34,773 nucleotides of DNA from Salipaludibacillus daqingensis. GTDB lineage: Bacteria > Bacillota > Bacilli > Bacillales > Salisediminibacteriaceae. Shown here piece after piece: positions 17,837 through 26,506 of this stretch. The DNA lies in the NCBI RefSeq assembly GCF_029891575.1, contig NZ_JARZHF010000017.1, forward strand, positions 1 through 34,773, in the 5' to 3' direction. A program made the position numbers and the translations under genes. How positions within the stretch are numbered: the stretch's first letter is position 1; each line of letters opens with the position of its first letter. The notes under the pieces are model-generated. The model was not told the DNA's origin. It did no database searches and saw only the letters and a list, made by a program, of their open reading frames with translations.

Positions 17837-19950
17837 CGTGATTCCCCCTCTCCTTCATCCACGTTCTCCGTCGATAACTCCACCGGTAACATGACCTTAA
17901 ATGTACTTCCTACGTCTAGCTGACTTTCCACTTCCATCGTTCCGCGCATTTGCTTGACGATGCCATAACAGACAGATAAGCCAAGCCCTGTCCCTTTGCC
18001 TGTTGGTTTTGAGGTAAAAAACGGGTCGAACAGCTTTTGAATATTTGATTCAGATATCCCAATCCCGTTATCTTGAAAGGAAACCGTTACATACTCTGCG
18101 TCACGTTTCAAAAAGATATCCAACGTTGGTGACTCTTGTTGGCTTAAGGCATCCATGGCATTTTGAATCAAGTTAACGAACACTTGACTGATCTTCAATG
18201 GATCCCCCTTCATAACGGGCATGATTTCTTGTTTATGAATAGAGACTGAAACACGCTGTTTTTTCAAAGAATGCTCCATCAGCATCAAACTTTCGTTCAA
18301 CACTGTATCAATCGAAAATTCCTCTGTTTTCCAAGGAGATTTTCTTGAGAAATTGAGTAAATTCGTCGTTATTTCTTTGCAACGGTTAATATTTTTACGA
18401 ATGATTTGTAAATAATGATCCATATCGCCACTTTCAAGTAGCTCAGATTTGTCCTCTTCTAAACGATCCATAAGATCCTCGGCGTAAACTTGAACCGATG
18501 CTAGCGGGTTATTCACTTCATGTGCAAAACTTGAAGCCATTAAACCTAGTGCCGATAATTTATCTGTTTGAATCAGCTTCTCTTCCATCTTTTTCTCTTC
18601 CGTAATGTCCTCCATCACAATAAGAACTTCCTCATCGTCTTCAAGGGCATACTGTAGTGGAAAAACACGGTGACGATAGGTCCGCAACTCTCCATCTTTC
18701 CCTGTTTTCGTTAAAAGTTCATCCATTTTTTCAAACGAGGTGGCCTCATTTAATGGACAAGCATAACAAGGGGATTCTTTATCATCATTAAACAGTTGAA
18801 AACATGGGATATTCGTTCGAGAACCGATCCAATTTTGCAATGTTGGATTCATCCAAGCAATGGAATAATCTTTTTTTACAACTGCTAACCCTGCATCCAT
18901 ACTGTTAACGACAATATCTAACCGTTCTTTCTCTTGTTTTAACCGACGTTCTTTTTCTTGTATTTCTGTTGTCATTTCATTGAAAGCCATCGTCAATTCA
19001 CCAAATTCGTCGTTCCGATCCACTTCCATTTTTTCAGGCCAATAGCCGTATTTAACGTGTTTCATTCCACTTTGTAACTTTTCTATTGGTTTGACAAAAT
19101 AAAGCCCTGCATAAATACTAAGGACGCTTCCAAATAAAATCATCAAGGAAGCAGTGAAGGTTCCACTTCGAAGCATGTCATATATTGGGGCCAGCATCTC
19201 CCGCCTCGATTGTTCCAAAACGAGTTCCCATTCCACCTCATCGATCGGTGAACGAAGCATCATCATTCCATCCATGTCGTCCACGTTTTCCCTGTCTGAT
19301 TGTTGCCAAAGATTGGCGTAGTCTTGATGGGCGATAATTTGTCCATGTTGATCTCGTAAATAGATCGCCGACTCATTTTCCATTTGATAAGATGATACAT
19401 TTCCAATTAACTTTTGTAATTGAAGTGAAACTCCGATTTGATAAGCCGTTTCCCCAGAAGTTTCTACGACAAGTTGGATATAAGGTTGCCCATATTCATT
19501 AAATCTCACATCAGAGAAAAAGTGCCCTTCACTCTCTAACTGTTGCTCTTTCAGTGAATCAGCTAACCACTCGTCCTGATCTGGCTCAAGATCATTTAGT
19601 TCATATCTTGAAATACGCTCTTGCACATCCCCTTGCTCATCTAACAACACGATTTCATCAATCGATTCTTGTTGTTTTAGTAAATCATAAAAAACACTAG
19701 CTTGACCGGTTAGATCAGACATACTACCGATCATTTCCATCCGTTGAAACGTTTGATCGATATTGTTTCGTATCGTCTGGGCAAAATTTTCGACTCTCAG
19801 CTCTTGGGAAGATTCTGCTGATTCTTCCACATAGCCCGACATTTCTAGCAAGTAATAAACAGAAATAAGCAACAAGGGGATAATCGACATCATTAATCCG
19901 AAAAACAAAACTTTGTAACGAATTGATTGAAAGGCGTGGCGTCGTCTCAT
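17833..19950 (-). CDS. Membrane sensor histidine kinase with extracellular sensing domain, HAMP and cysteine-bearing PAS region
   Basis: 705 residues. Order: membrane helix (about 13-35); extracellular region (about 36-262), probably a Cache-type sensor; second membrane helix (about 264-286); HAMP (about 286-340); PAS region (about 341-450); DHp domain with FAHEVNNPLAS (phospho-acceptor His477); and a catalytic domain with NLIQNAMD, DNGIGIS and GKGTGLGLS. The PAS region holds Cys383, Cys395 and Cys398 in the pattern C-x11-C-x2-C-P, which could bind a metal or respond to redox state. It overlaps the binding protein gene by four bases upstream and the regulator gene downstream. It should phosphorylate the NtrC-type regulator in response to an acceptor outside, sensed directly or through the binding protein. 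Confidence 0.9.
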   Translation of the reverse strand: MRRRHAFQSIRYKVLFFGLMMSIIPLLLISVYYLLEMSGYVEESAESSQELRVENFAQTIRNNIDQTFQRMEMIGSMSDLTGQASVFYDLLKQQESIDEIVLLDEQGDVQERISRYELNDLEPDQDEWLADSLKEQQLESEGHFFSDVRFNEYGQPYIQLVVETSGETAYQIGVSLQLQKLIGNVSSYQMENESAIYLRDQHGQIIAHQDYANLWQQSDRENVDDMDGMMMLRSPIDEVEWELVLEQSRREMLAPIYDMLRSGTFTASLMILFGSVLSIYAGLYFVKPIEKLQSGMKHVKYGYWPEKMEVDRNDEFGELTMAFNEMTTEIQEKERRLKQEKERLDIVVNSMDAGLAVVKKDYSIAWMNPTLQNWIGSRTNIPCFQLFNDDKESPCYACPLNEATSFEKMDELLTKTGKDGELRTYRHRVFPLQYALEDDEEVLIVMEDITEEKKMEEKLIQTDKLSALGLMASSFAHEVNNPLASVQVYAEDLMDRLEEDKSELLESGDMDHYLQIIRKNINRCKEITTNLLNFSRKSPWKTEEFSIDTVLNESLMLMEHSLKKQRVSVSIHKQEIMPVMKGDPLKISQVFVNLIQNAMDALSQQESPTLDIFLKRDAEYVTVSFQDNGIGISESNIQKLFDPFFTSKPTGKGTGLGLSVCYGIVKQMRGTMEVESQLDVGSTFKVMLPVELSTENVDEGEGESR

Positions 19951-20945
19951 TCGCCCACACCCCCATTTCTTATTGGATCTACTAGTTTTAAGAGGTTTTC
20001 ATCTACAGTTACGTTCAACTGTTCACGTACGTCTTCATTCATATAGAAAGATATTTGGTCCGGTAATTCTACGGGAATATCTTTAGGATCATTGCCTTGT
20101 AAAATCAAACTTATCTGTCTAGCAGCTTGAAGTCCTTGCTCATAAAAAGACGATCCATAACCTAATAGAAACCCCGCTTCCACTTCATAATCATACATGC
20201 CCATTGTAGGAAGATTTTCATCCTTCGCAAACGACACAATCTCTTCTGTTAAACCTTCAATTTGAAAACTCGGTAACGTCATTAACCCATCCCCAGGTTG
20301 CACGATGGATACAAGTTCCTCCTCATCCAACTCGTCAGAAACGTGGAAAGGAACGATCGGTAAACTTAATCGCTCCGCCGCTTCCTCCGTAAGAGCTAAC
20401 GACCGACGACTAATATCAATTCCTTCACTGTATAATAAAATAACTCTCTCGACCTCAGGAACCATGTCTGTGAACAGTTCAAGTCTCTTCGCTGATAGGT
20501 TCATGTGATAATTATTAATACCTGTGAAATTTCCGCCAGGATGACGAAAATCGGAGATGATTCCTGTTTCTAAAGGAGCCGCCATTCCTATGAAAACGGT
20601 TGGTATAGTTTTCCCAACATCATCCATCACTTCAGCTAAAACTTGTGTTTCAATCCCTCCAAATGACGCAATGACTTGAACGTCGTCTTCGGCTACAAGC
20701 TCTCTCGCATATGGTTCTAATAATTCCGCTTCTTCTTCCCCTTCATAAACAATAAATACCATTTCCTCGGTCTCGTAACCTAAATCTTCTAAACCAGCTT
20801 TTAGTCCTTCTAATTTATCTATTCGATTCTCGCCTGTTAACAACACTCCAACGGTATGGACTTCTTCTTGTTCTGCGAATTCTCGAAATAAAAATATCGC
20901 CATGAAGACCACTATTACTGCGAAGAGAAGCAATCCCTTCTTCAC
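19947..20945 (-). CDS. ABC-type substrate-binding protein (TrpX/PF04392-like), probable sensor partner
   Basis: About 332 residues with the fold of the ABC_sub_bind family: VGVLLTGENRID near the start, then IASFGG, TVFIGMAAPLETG, GNFTGIN and the hinge-region YGSSFYEQG. An N-terminal hydrophobic helix lacks a lipobox cysteine, so it may be anchored by an uncleaved signal. Start: the longest frame begins at ATG 20966, but a GGGGGGAGGAG ribosome binding site lies inside that extension; the GTG at 20945 (MKKGLLLF) is better. No ABC permease or ATPase accompanies it. It overlaps the kinase gene, so it probably presents a ligand to the kinase rather than to a transporter. TtrS carries a binding-protein-like sensor domain, and ArrX/ArxX-type systems use separate binding proteins; the ligand here is unknown. 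Confidence 0.8.
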   Translation of the reverse strand: MKKGLLLFAVIVVFMAIFLFREFAEQEEVHTVGVLLTGENRIDKLEGLKAGLEDLGYETEEMVFIVYEGEEEAELLEPYARELVAEDDVQVIASFGGIETQVLAEVMDDVGKTIPTVFIGMAAPLETGIISDFRHPGGNFTGINNYHMNLSAKRLELFTDMVPEVERVILLYSEGIDISRRSLALTEEAAERLSLPIVPFHVSDELDEEELVSIVQPGDGLMTLPSFQIEGLTEEIVSFAKDENLPTMGMYDYEVEAGFLLGYGSSFYEQGLQAARQISLILQGNDPKDIPVELPDQISFYMNEDVREQLNVTVDENLLKLVDPIRNGGVGE

Positions 20946-20976
20946 CGCAATCTCCTCCCCCCTCATTAAACTTCTA

Positions 20977-22413
20977 TTAACTCTCTTTTTCTTGTTGTCT
21001 TTGCTCTTGTACTTGTTGTTTTTTATACTCTTTTCCGAGCAAAACCCCCGCTGGAATAGATAAAAATGCTAATACAGCGATGACGAAAAAACCTTCTGTT
21101 ATTGCCGTTAGACTTGCTTCTTCGATTGGGATACTTGAATTATTGGCCATCACTTGCCCACGTCTTACTTCAAAATAGATCGAAACAAATACAATCCCAA
21201 GAGCGGAGCTCATTTGTCTTAAAACATTATTCATTGCTGAACCACGCGAAACAAACTTCTCTGGTATGGAGTTCATTCCGGCCGTTGTTGCTGGCATCGT
21301 ACTTAATCCCATTCCAATCCCTCGTACGGCATTCAAGACAAAAATCACCCATATCGCTGTTTCCATTCCGATAAAACCAAGCAGCAATGTCCCTACTGCT
21401 ACAATCGTTAAACCTGTTGTGACAATGATCGCTGGTCCTTGTTTATCCAATAATCGCCCACCAATTGTCATGAATACTCCTGTTAATAAAGCCGCTGGTA
21501 AAAACGTTAATCCTGTCATAATTGCACCAAGACCATACACTTGCTGAATCAATAAGGGAAGAAGAAAAATCCCTCCAAATAATGAAACAGAACTGATCAT
21601 CGCTACCCAAACGCTATATGTATAGGCAGGGATTTTGAAAATGGATAAGTCCAATAATGGTTGGTCCGTTCGATTTTCAATACGTACAAATAGGATTAAC
21701 GATATTATTCCAACAATAAATAGACTAATATTCGTCACGTCTCGCAAATGACTCAATTCAGATACTCTACCTAGGGCAAATAACATGGATCCTACACCTA
21801 ACGTCACCGTAATAAAACCTAATAGATCGAAACGAATGTTAGCTACTTTTTCTGTTTGCTTCAGATAAACAATCGAAAAAATGAGCCCGAGCACACCTGT
21901 TGGGATATTAAACAAAAATAACCATTCCCAAGTACCCATTTCAATAATAACTCCACCAAGAGTCGGACCAATTGTTGGTGCCATCATCGCCGCAATTCCC
22001 CAAACGCCTGTTGCAAGCCCTCGTTCTTTTCTCGGAAAAGCTTCAAATATTAGTGCTAAAGACAACGGCATCATCACACCACCACCGACGCCTTGGAGGC
22101 CTCTGAAAAATATTAATGACGATAAGTCCCAAGAAAGAGAACCTAATATCGAGCCTAAAATAAACAAACATAAACCAGCTATGTAAAGTTGTTTCTTACC
22201 AAATTTATCTCCTAAAAATCCAGTTAGAGGCATGATCATTCCCATCGTAACCATAAAAATGGTGATAACCCATCCTGTTGCGACAGCATCTGAATCAAAC
22301 ACATTCATTAAATGAGGAACTGCAGGATTTAGCATGCTATTATTTAATATAATTGTAAACGTTCCTAGTAAGACTGTTATGACAACCAGCCATTTCTGTG
22401 GGATTTTTGCCAT
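20977..22413 (-). CDS. MFS transporter of the DHA2 (EmrB/QacA) drug:proton antiporter family
   Basis: 478 residues, about 14 membrane helices. DHA2 hallmarks are LNNSMLNPAVPHL in helix 1, GFLGDKFGKKQ in the loop after helix 2 and the antiporter motif region APTIGPTLGG in helix 5. It exports a small molecule by proton exchange. The stop lies 31 bases before the preferred start of the binding protein gene, with no terminator between, so it is probably the first gene of the exporter-sensor-regulator transcript. A link to the respiratory substrate or product (for example export of a toxic reduced oxyanion or co-selection) is conceivable but is only inference from position. Confidence 0.85.
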   Translation of the reverse strand: MAKIPQKWLVVITVLLGTFTIILNNSMLNPAVPHLMNVFDSDAVATGWVITIFMVTMGMIMPLTGFLGDKFGKKQLYIAGLCLFILGSILGSLSWDLSSLIFFRGLQGVGGGVMMPLSLALIFEAFPRKERGLATGVWGIAAMMAPTIGPTLGGVIIEMGTWEWLFLFNIPTGVLGLIFSIVYLKQTEKVANIRFDLLGFITVTLGVGSMLFALGRVSELSHLRDVTNISLFIVGIISLILFVRIENRTDQPLLDLSIFKIPAYTYSVWVAMISSVSLFGGIFLLPLLIQQVYGLGAIMTGLTFLPAALLTGVFMTIGGRLLDKQGPAIIVTTGLTIVAVGTLLLGFIGMETAIWVIFVLNAVRGIGMGLSTMPATTAGMNSIPEKFVSRGSAMNNVLRQMSSALGIVFVSIYFEVRRGQVMANNSSIPIEEASLTAITEGFFVIAVLAFLSIPAGVLLGKEYKKQQVQEQRQQEKES

Positions 22414-22608
22414 GATTTCACCATCACTCTTTCTTCGTTTTACGAAAGGTTTCTGTCTCCTTCTACTATACCACGAGTGTATTATGGATGAATTAGAAAA
22501 GTCTTGAAAGGGGGAAAGGAACTATACCTGCGTCATGCTTCAACACGCCTCCAAAAAAAGCCCCCGATAACTATTAATATTCACCGTCCTTCGATCCTCG
22601 AGAAACAC

Positions 22609-22642
22609 AAAAAAAGCAGCCTCTCAATAGAAGGTCTGCTTT
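22609..22642 (-). terminator. Intrinsic terminator of rex
   Basis: On the minus strand AAAGCAG-x-CCT pairs with AGG-x-CTGCTTT, followed by T7 (22609-22615). The remaining 22414-22608 holds the upstream region of the exporter gene without a clear promoter. Confidence 0.75.
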
Positions 22643-22653
22643 ATAATACTTCT

Positions 22654-23292
22654 TTATAATGGATAATGTTTTAAGAAATAGATCAGTGATTGTAATTCCA
22701 CTGAAAGATCTATATGATGAACTCTGACATCATCTGGTACTGAAAGACGTGCTGGTGTGAAATTCAAAATCCCTTTGATGCCTGCTCCCACTAGCTGATC
22801 AGCAATAGGCTGAGCCACATGTGATGGCACAGTAAGAATGACCACTTCCACATTGTTATTAGCAATTCGCTCCTTAAATTCATCCAAATGATAAATTGGT
22901 ACATCCCCAATTACGTTTCCAACTTTGCTATCATCCACATCAAAAGCCATTTCAATTCTCGTATTATTACTTTTGCTGAAGTTATAGTTTAGAAAGGCTG
23001 TCCCTAAATTACCAACACCAACGAGTGTTACTTTTGTTAACTCATCTTGATCAAGCGTTTTTCTGAAAAAAGAAAGTAAATAATTCACATTATAACCATA
23101 ACCTTTTTTTCCTAATGCACCGAAATAAGAAAAGTCTCTTCGAATTGTCGCAGAGTCTACCTTAACCGCTTCACTTAATTCTGAAGAAGAAACTCTGTGT
23201 TTCCCCGATGCCTGTAATCCTTCTAAAAATCGATAATACAATGGCAGTCGCTTCGCCGTTGCTTGTGGGATTTTTGTTTGATCGATATCCAT
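22654..23292 (-). CDS. rex: Redox-sensing transcriptional repressor Rex
   Basis: 212-residue repressor that senses the NADH/NAD ratio and controls fermentation and anaerobic respiration genes. The N-terminal winged helix reads [19 protein letters not shown] and [13 protein letters not shown]. The Rossmann part has [15 protein letters not shown], and the C-terminus [20 protein letters not shown] is nearly that of B. subtilis Rex. The frame can begin at TTG 23295 or ATG 23292; GGAGG lies 7 or 10 bases upstream. It sits beside the respiratory module, though this position is ancestral in Bacillus. No full Rex box (TTGTGAA-N4-TTCACAA) was seen in the window. Confidence 0.97.
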   Translation of the reverse strand: MDIDQTKIPQATAKRLPLYYRFLEGLQASGKHRVSSSELSEAVKVDSATIRRDFSYFGALGKKGYGYNVNYLLSFFRKTLDQDELTKVTLVGVGNLGTAFLNYNFSKSNNTRIEMAFDVDDSKVGNVIGDVPIYHLDEFKERIANNNVEVVILTVPSHVAQPIADQLVGAGIKGILNFTPARLSVPDDVRVHHIDLSVELQSLIYFLKHYPL

Positions 23293-23349
23293 CAATATGT
23301 CGCCTCCATCCTCAATACTTTAAGTTTGTTCATCTCTTCATTTATATTT

Positions 23350-23847
23350 TCAACCGTCTATGGGACCGTTTCTTTTATAGTCACCACTTTTACCACCTGT
23401 TTTTTCGGTTAAATACGTCTTACCTATAACCATGCCTTTGTCGATGGCTTTACACATATCATAAATGGTTAATGCTGTCGCCGATGCAGATGTCAGCGCT
23501 TCCATTTCAACACCTGTACTTCCTTTTGTTTTTACACTTACTTCGATGTTCAATTCGTATGTATCTTCCTTCACGTTCCAATCAAAACGAATGTCTACAC
23601 CTGATAAGGACAACGGGTGACACATAGGTATCCATTGTGATGTATTTTTGGCTGCCATTACTCCTGCTACTTGAGCAACCGCAAGAACATCGCCTTTTTT
23701 CATCGTCCCGTCCTGAATCCCTTCATATATTTTCTTATTCACATAAATACTCGATTTCGCCACAGCAGTTCTGAACGTTTCACCTTTTTGTGAAATATCG
23801 ACCATTTTAGCCCGTCCCTGTTCATTAAAGTGTGTGAAAGAATCCAT
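23350..23847 (-). CDS. moaC: Cyclic pyranopterin monophosphate synthase MoaC
   Basis: 165-residue enzyme that, with MoaA, converts GTP to cyclic pyranopterin monophosphate, the first intermediate of molybdenum cofactor. Conserved MCHPL (Met75-Leu79), [11 protein letters not shown] and [17 protein letters not shown] are present, the last holding the catalytic Asp/Lys-rich region. GAGGGGG precedes the ATG. In B. subtilis moaC also lies between ydiF and rex, so this is ancestral placement, but the product is needed by the molybdoenzyme 10 kb away. A palindromic sequence (23873-23904) lies directly upstream. Confidence 0.97.
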   Translation of the reverse strand: MDSFTHFNEQGRAKMVDISQKGETFRTAVAKSSIYVNKKIYEGIQDGTMKKGDVLAVAQVAGVMAAKNTSQWIPMCHPLSLSGVDIRFDWNVKEDTYELNIEVSVKTKGSTGVEMEALTSASATALTIYDMCKAIDKGMVIGKTYLTEKTGGKSGDYKRNGPIDG

Positions 23848-23872
23848 TTACATCCCCCTCTTTTCTCTTCTT

Positions 23873-23904
23873 ATTGTACACTATTTATTCACAATCTGTA
23901 CAAT
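23873..23904. promoter_or_regulatory. Inverted repeat upstream of moaC
   Basis: ATTGTACA (23873-23880) and TGTACAAT (23897-23904), perfect 8-bp arms 16 bases apart. The left arm contains a possible -10 box (TACAAT on the minus strand). This could be an operator overlapping the moaC promoter. No known consensus was assigned. Confidence 0.4.
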
Positions 23905-24095
23905 TCTGGTTTTTTTATATCTTTAAATAGCATATGTAATGAATCTATTCTTGTATTTATTCCCCCTTGTATTACAGCTTCATCACCTTTTTTTCTGTCT
24001 AGCGCACCTTACCGTGAAGGTTGCCATACTCGTTCGTTCTCATGTACACTTAGCTTGAGATATTGAACGGAAATGGATTGCGAGGATGACCAAAC

Positions 24096-26033
24096 ATGAT
24101 CTTATTACAATGTGCACAAATATCAAAATCTTTTGGAACAGATGACATTCTTTCCAATGTAAAATTAGAGATAAAAAGTAACGAACGAATTGCCTTAGTA
24201 GGGAGAAATGGTGCCGGAAAATCAACCTTACTAAAAATAATTACTGGGGAATTGCCTTATGACTCAGGCAATTTAATGATTCCTAAAGATGTACAAATAG
24301 GCTATCTTGCTCAAGACAGTGGCCTAGAGTCCACTCGAACAATTTGGGAAGAAATGCTGACAGTTTTTGAATCTCTGCAAAAAATGGAGAAAAACTTACG
24401 CAAACTCGAAGAAAAAATGAGTGATCCTGATCGTCCTGACTATGAAAAAGTACTCGTGGAATACGATCAATTACAGCAAGACTTCAAAGATCGCGGTGGC
24501 TTTCAATACGAAGCAGATATAAGAAGCATCTTATCTGGACTTAATTTTCGAAACTTTGATTATAACACCACCATCCATTCCTTAAGTGGTGGTCAAAAAA
24601 CAAGACTAGCACTAGGGAAACTCTTATTATCAAAACCAGACTTGTTAGTTTTGGATGAGCCTACGAACCACTTGGATATTCAAACGCTCACATGGCTCGA
24701 ACAATATTTATCTGGTTATGATGGCGCGATTTTAATCGTTTCCCATGACCGATATTTCCTTGACCGTGTCGTTGGACATGTTTACGAACTTTCCTTCAAC
24801 AAAACAATGAAATACATCGGTAACTACTCACAATATTTAGATGAAAAAGCACGACTATATGATCAAGAAATGAAACAATTCGAAAAACAACAAGGTGAAA
24901 TCAAAAAACTAGAAACATTTGTCCAAAAAAACTTAGCACGTGCTTCAACAAGTAACAGAGCAAAAAGCCGTCGCAAACAATTGGAACGTATGACAGTGAA
25001 AGACAGGCCTACAAGCGAAGATCAATCAGCAAATTTCCGCTTTGATATTGATCGTCAAAGTGGTAATGACGTCTTAATGATCAATGATTTAACTGTCGGA
25101 TACAATAACGATCCTCTTTTTGAAAATGTTAGTCTCAAGATGAATCGAGGAGAGAGTGTTGCGTTAATCGGTCCAAACGGAATCGGAAAATCAACACTCA
25201 TCAAAGCTATTGCAGGCAAAATAAACCTGATGAAAGGCGATATTCGCTATGGAAGCAATGTCTCTATCGGTTACTACGATCAAGAACAAACCGAACTAAC
25301 TTCTAACAAAACCGTTCTTCAAGAATTGTGGGATGACTATCCACAGACGAATGAAAAAGATATCCGGACGGTTTTAGGAAATTTCTTATTTAGTGGGGAA
25401 GACGTGTTGAAGACTGTTTTTGATTTAAGTGGTGGCGAAAAGGCGCGATTATCTCTAGCGAAACTGATGATGCAAAAAGCTAACTTTCTTATTTTAGATG
25501 AGCCTACAAACCATTTGGATTTGGACAGCAAAGAAGTTCTCGAAAATGCCCTTATTGAATATCCTGGTACACTTTTATTTGTTTCCCACGACCGTTATTT
25601 CGTTAATCGTATGGCTACAAGAGTTGTGGAACTTTCCTCTAAATCCATGACGAGTTTTCTTGGGGATTACGATTATTACTTAGCTAAAAAAGAAGAACAG
25701 GCTGAGTTTAAACGGTTGGAAGATGAAAAAGTTGCGGCTAGCGGGCGTGTTACTAAACCTGTGACTACCGATAAACAAACGAAGTCCGATTACGAAAGAA
25801 ATAAAGATCAACAAAAAGTGCAGCGCCAAAGACAACGACGGATTGACGAAGTTGAAAAACAAGTAGAACAAAAAGAATCCGTTATTGCTCATATTGAGGA
25901 GCAATTATGTGATCCTGAAGTGTTCCAAGATCACGAAAAATCTCTCGAACTTAATGAAAAGCTAGAACAAACAAAACAGACAATGGAGATACTCATGGAA
26001 GAATGGGAAGAACTCCAATTAGAAATGGATTAA
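24096..26033 (+). CDS. ydiF: ABC-F family ATPase YdiF
   Basis: A soluble 645-residue protein with two ABC domains and no membrane part. First domain: GRNGAGKST (36-44) and LSGGQKTRLALGKLL. Second: GPNGIGKST (about 358-366) and LSGGEKARLSLAKLM, each followed by LxLDEPTNHLD. Between them is the ABC-F linker, and the C-terminus (about 570-645) is a charged coiled coil. Length matches B. subtilis YdiF (about 640). ABC-F proteins bind the ribosomal E site and relieve stalled translation; some give antibiotic resistance. The precise role of YdiF is unclear. Divergent from moaC; ends in a terminator at 26093. Confidence 0.93.
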   Translation: MILLQCAQISKSFGTDDILSNVKLEIKSNERIALVGRNGAGKSTLLKIITGELPYDSGNLMIPKDVQIGYLAQDSGLESTRTIWEEMLTVFESLQKMEKNLRKLEEKMSDPDRPDYEKVLVEYDQLQQDFKDRGGFQYEADIRSILSGLNFRNFDYNTTIHSLSGGQKTRLALGKLLLSKPDLLVLDEPTNHLDIQTLTWLEQYLSGYDGAILIVSHDRYFLDRVVGHVYELSFNKTMKYIGNYSQYLDEKARLYDQEMKQFEKQQGEIKKLETFVQKNLARASTSNRAKSRRKQLERMTVKDRPTSEDQSANFRFDIDRQSGNDVLMINDLTVGYNNDPLFENVSLKMNRGESVALIGPNGIGKSTLIKAIAGKINLMKGDIRYGSNVSIGYYDQEQTELTSNKTVLQELWDDYPQTNEKDIRTVLGNFLFSGEDVLKTVFDLSGGEKARLSLAKLMMQKANFLILDEPTNHLDLDSKEVLENALIEYPGTLLFVSHDRYFVNRMATRVVELSSKSMTSFLGDYDYYLAKKEEQAEFKRLEDEKVAASGRVTKPVTTDKQTKSDYERNKDQQKVQRQRQRRIDEVEKQVEQKESVIAHIEEQLCDPEVFQDHEKSLELNEKLEQTKQTMEILMEEWEELQLEMD

Positions 26034-26035
26034 AG

Positions 26036-26506
26036 TTATCCACACATAAGCCTTATGTTTGTTAATAACGTTCGTTATTTAACGAAAATTCCACCGTCAA
26101 TCTTAGTTATTGGCGGTCTTTTTATGTTATCAACAAGCCAATAAAAAAATGAAAATAAAATCAAATTATCCTTGACTTTTCCACAACCTCGACGACAGCT
26201 TTACAACTAAAAAGAAAACGAATGCAATTATCAAAAAGATGATTATATTCTGACATATCCACACAATCCACAGGTTTATCCACAGGTTGAACCTTGTTTT
26301 AACAGTGTTCACTCTGTTTGTTAACAAAACATGCTATTTATCCACAAAATAATTGTTAACAATCATACGATAGATTTATCAACGTTTTAGAGAGTTATGC
26401 ACACTATCCACAGTTTGTTGATAACATGTTATTAACAAGATCATACTTTCCCCTTTTTAACAAAAATATCAAAAAAACATCGTCATTTTCCTCAACCTGT
26501 GGAAAA
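26036..26506. promoter_or_regulatory. DnaA-box cluster between ydiF and tsaD
   Basis: Perfect TTATNCACA boxes at 26036-26044, 26276-26284, 26338-26346 and 26395-26403. One-mismatch boxes at 26177-26185, 26255-26263, 26404-26412 (abutting the previous one) and, in the other orientation, 26498-26506. Related TTATCAACA sequences occur at about 26128 and 26416. The spacer is AT-rich and holds no gene. Such clusters bind DnaA and in B. subtilis modulate initiation from oriC; I recall one near gcp (tsaD) there. It lacks dnaA or dnaN nearby, so it is not the main origin. Confidence 0.85.
26093..26123 (+). terminator. Intrinsic terminator of ydiF
   Basis: ACCGTCAAT and ATTGGCGGT (one G-U pair) around a seven-base loop, followed by CTTTTT. 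Confidence 0.8.

Noticed and set aside
23790-23904. Rex boxes near rex/moaC
   Set aside because: Only TTGTGAA half-sites occur; the second half does not match at the right distance.
26036-26506. Main chromosomal origin
   Set aside because: DnaA boxes are clustered but no dnaA, dnaN or rpmH is nearby and no strong AT-rich unwinding 13-mer set is evident.
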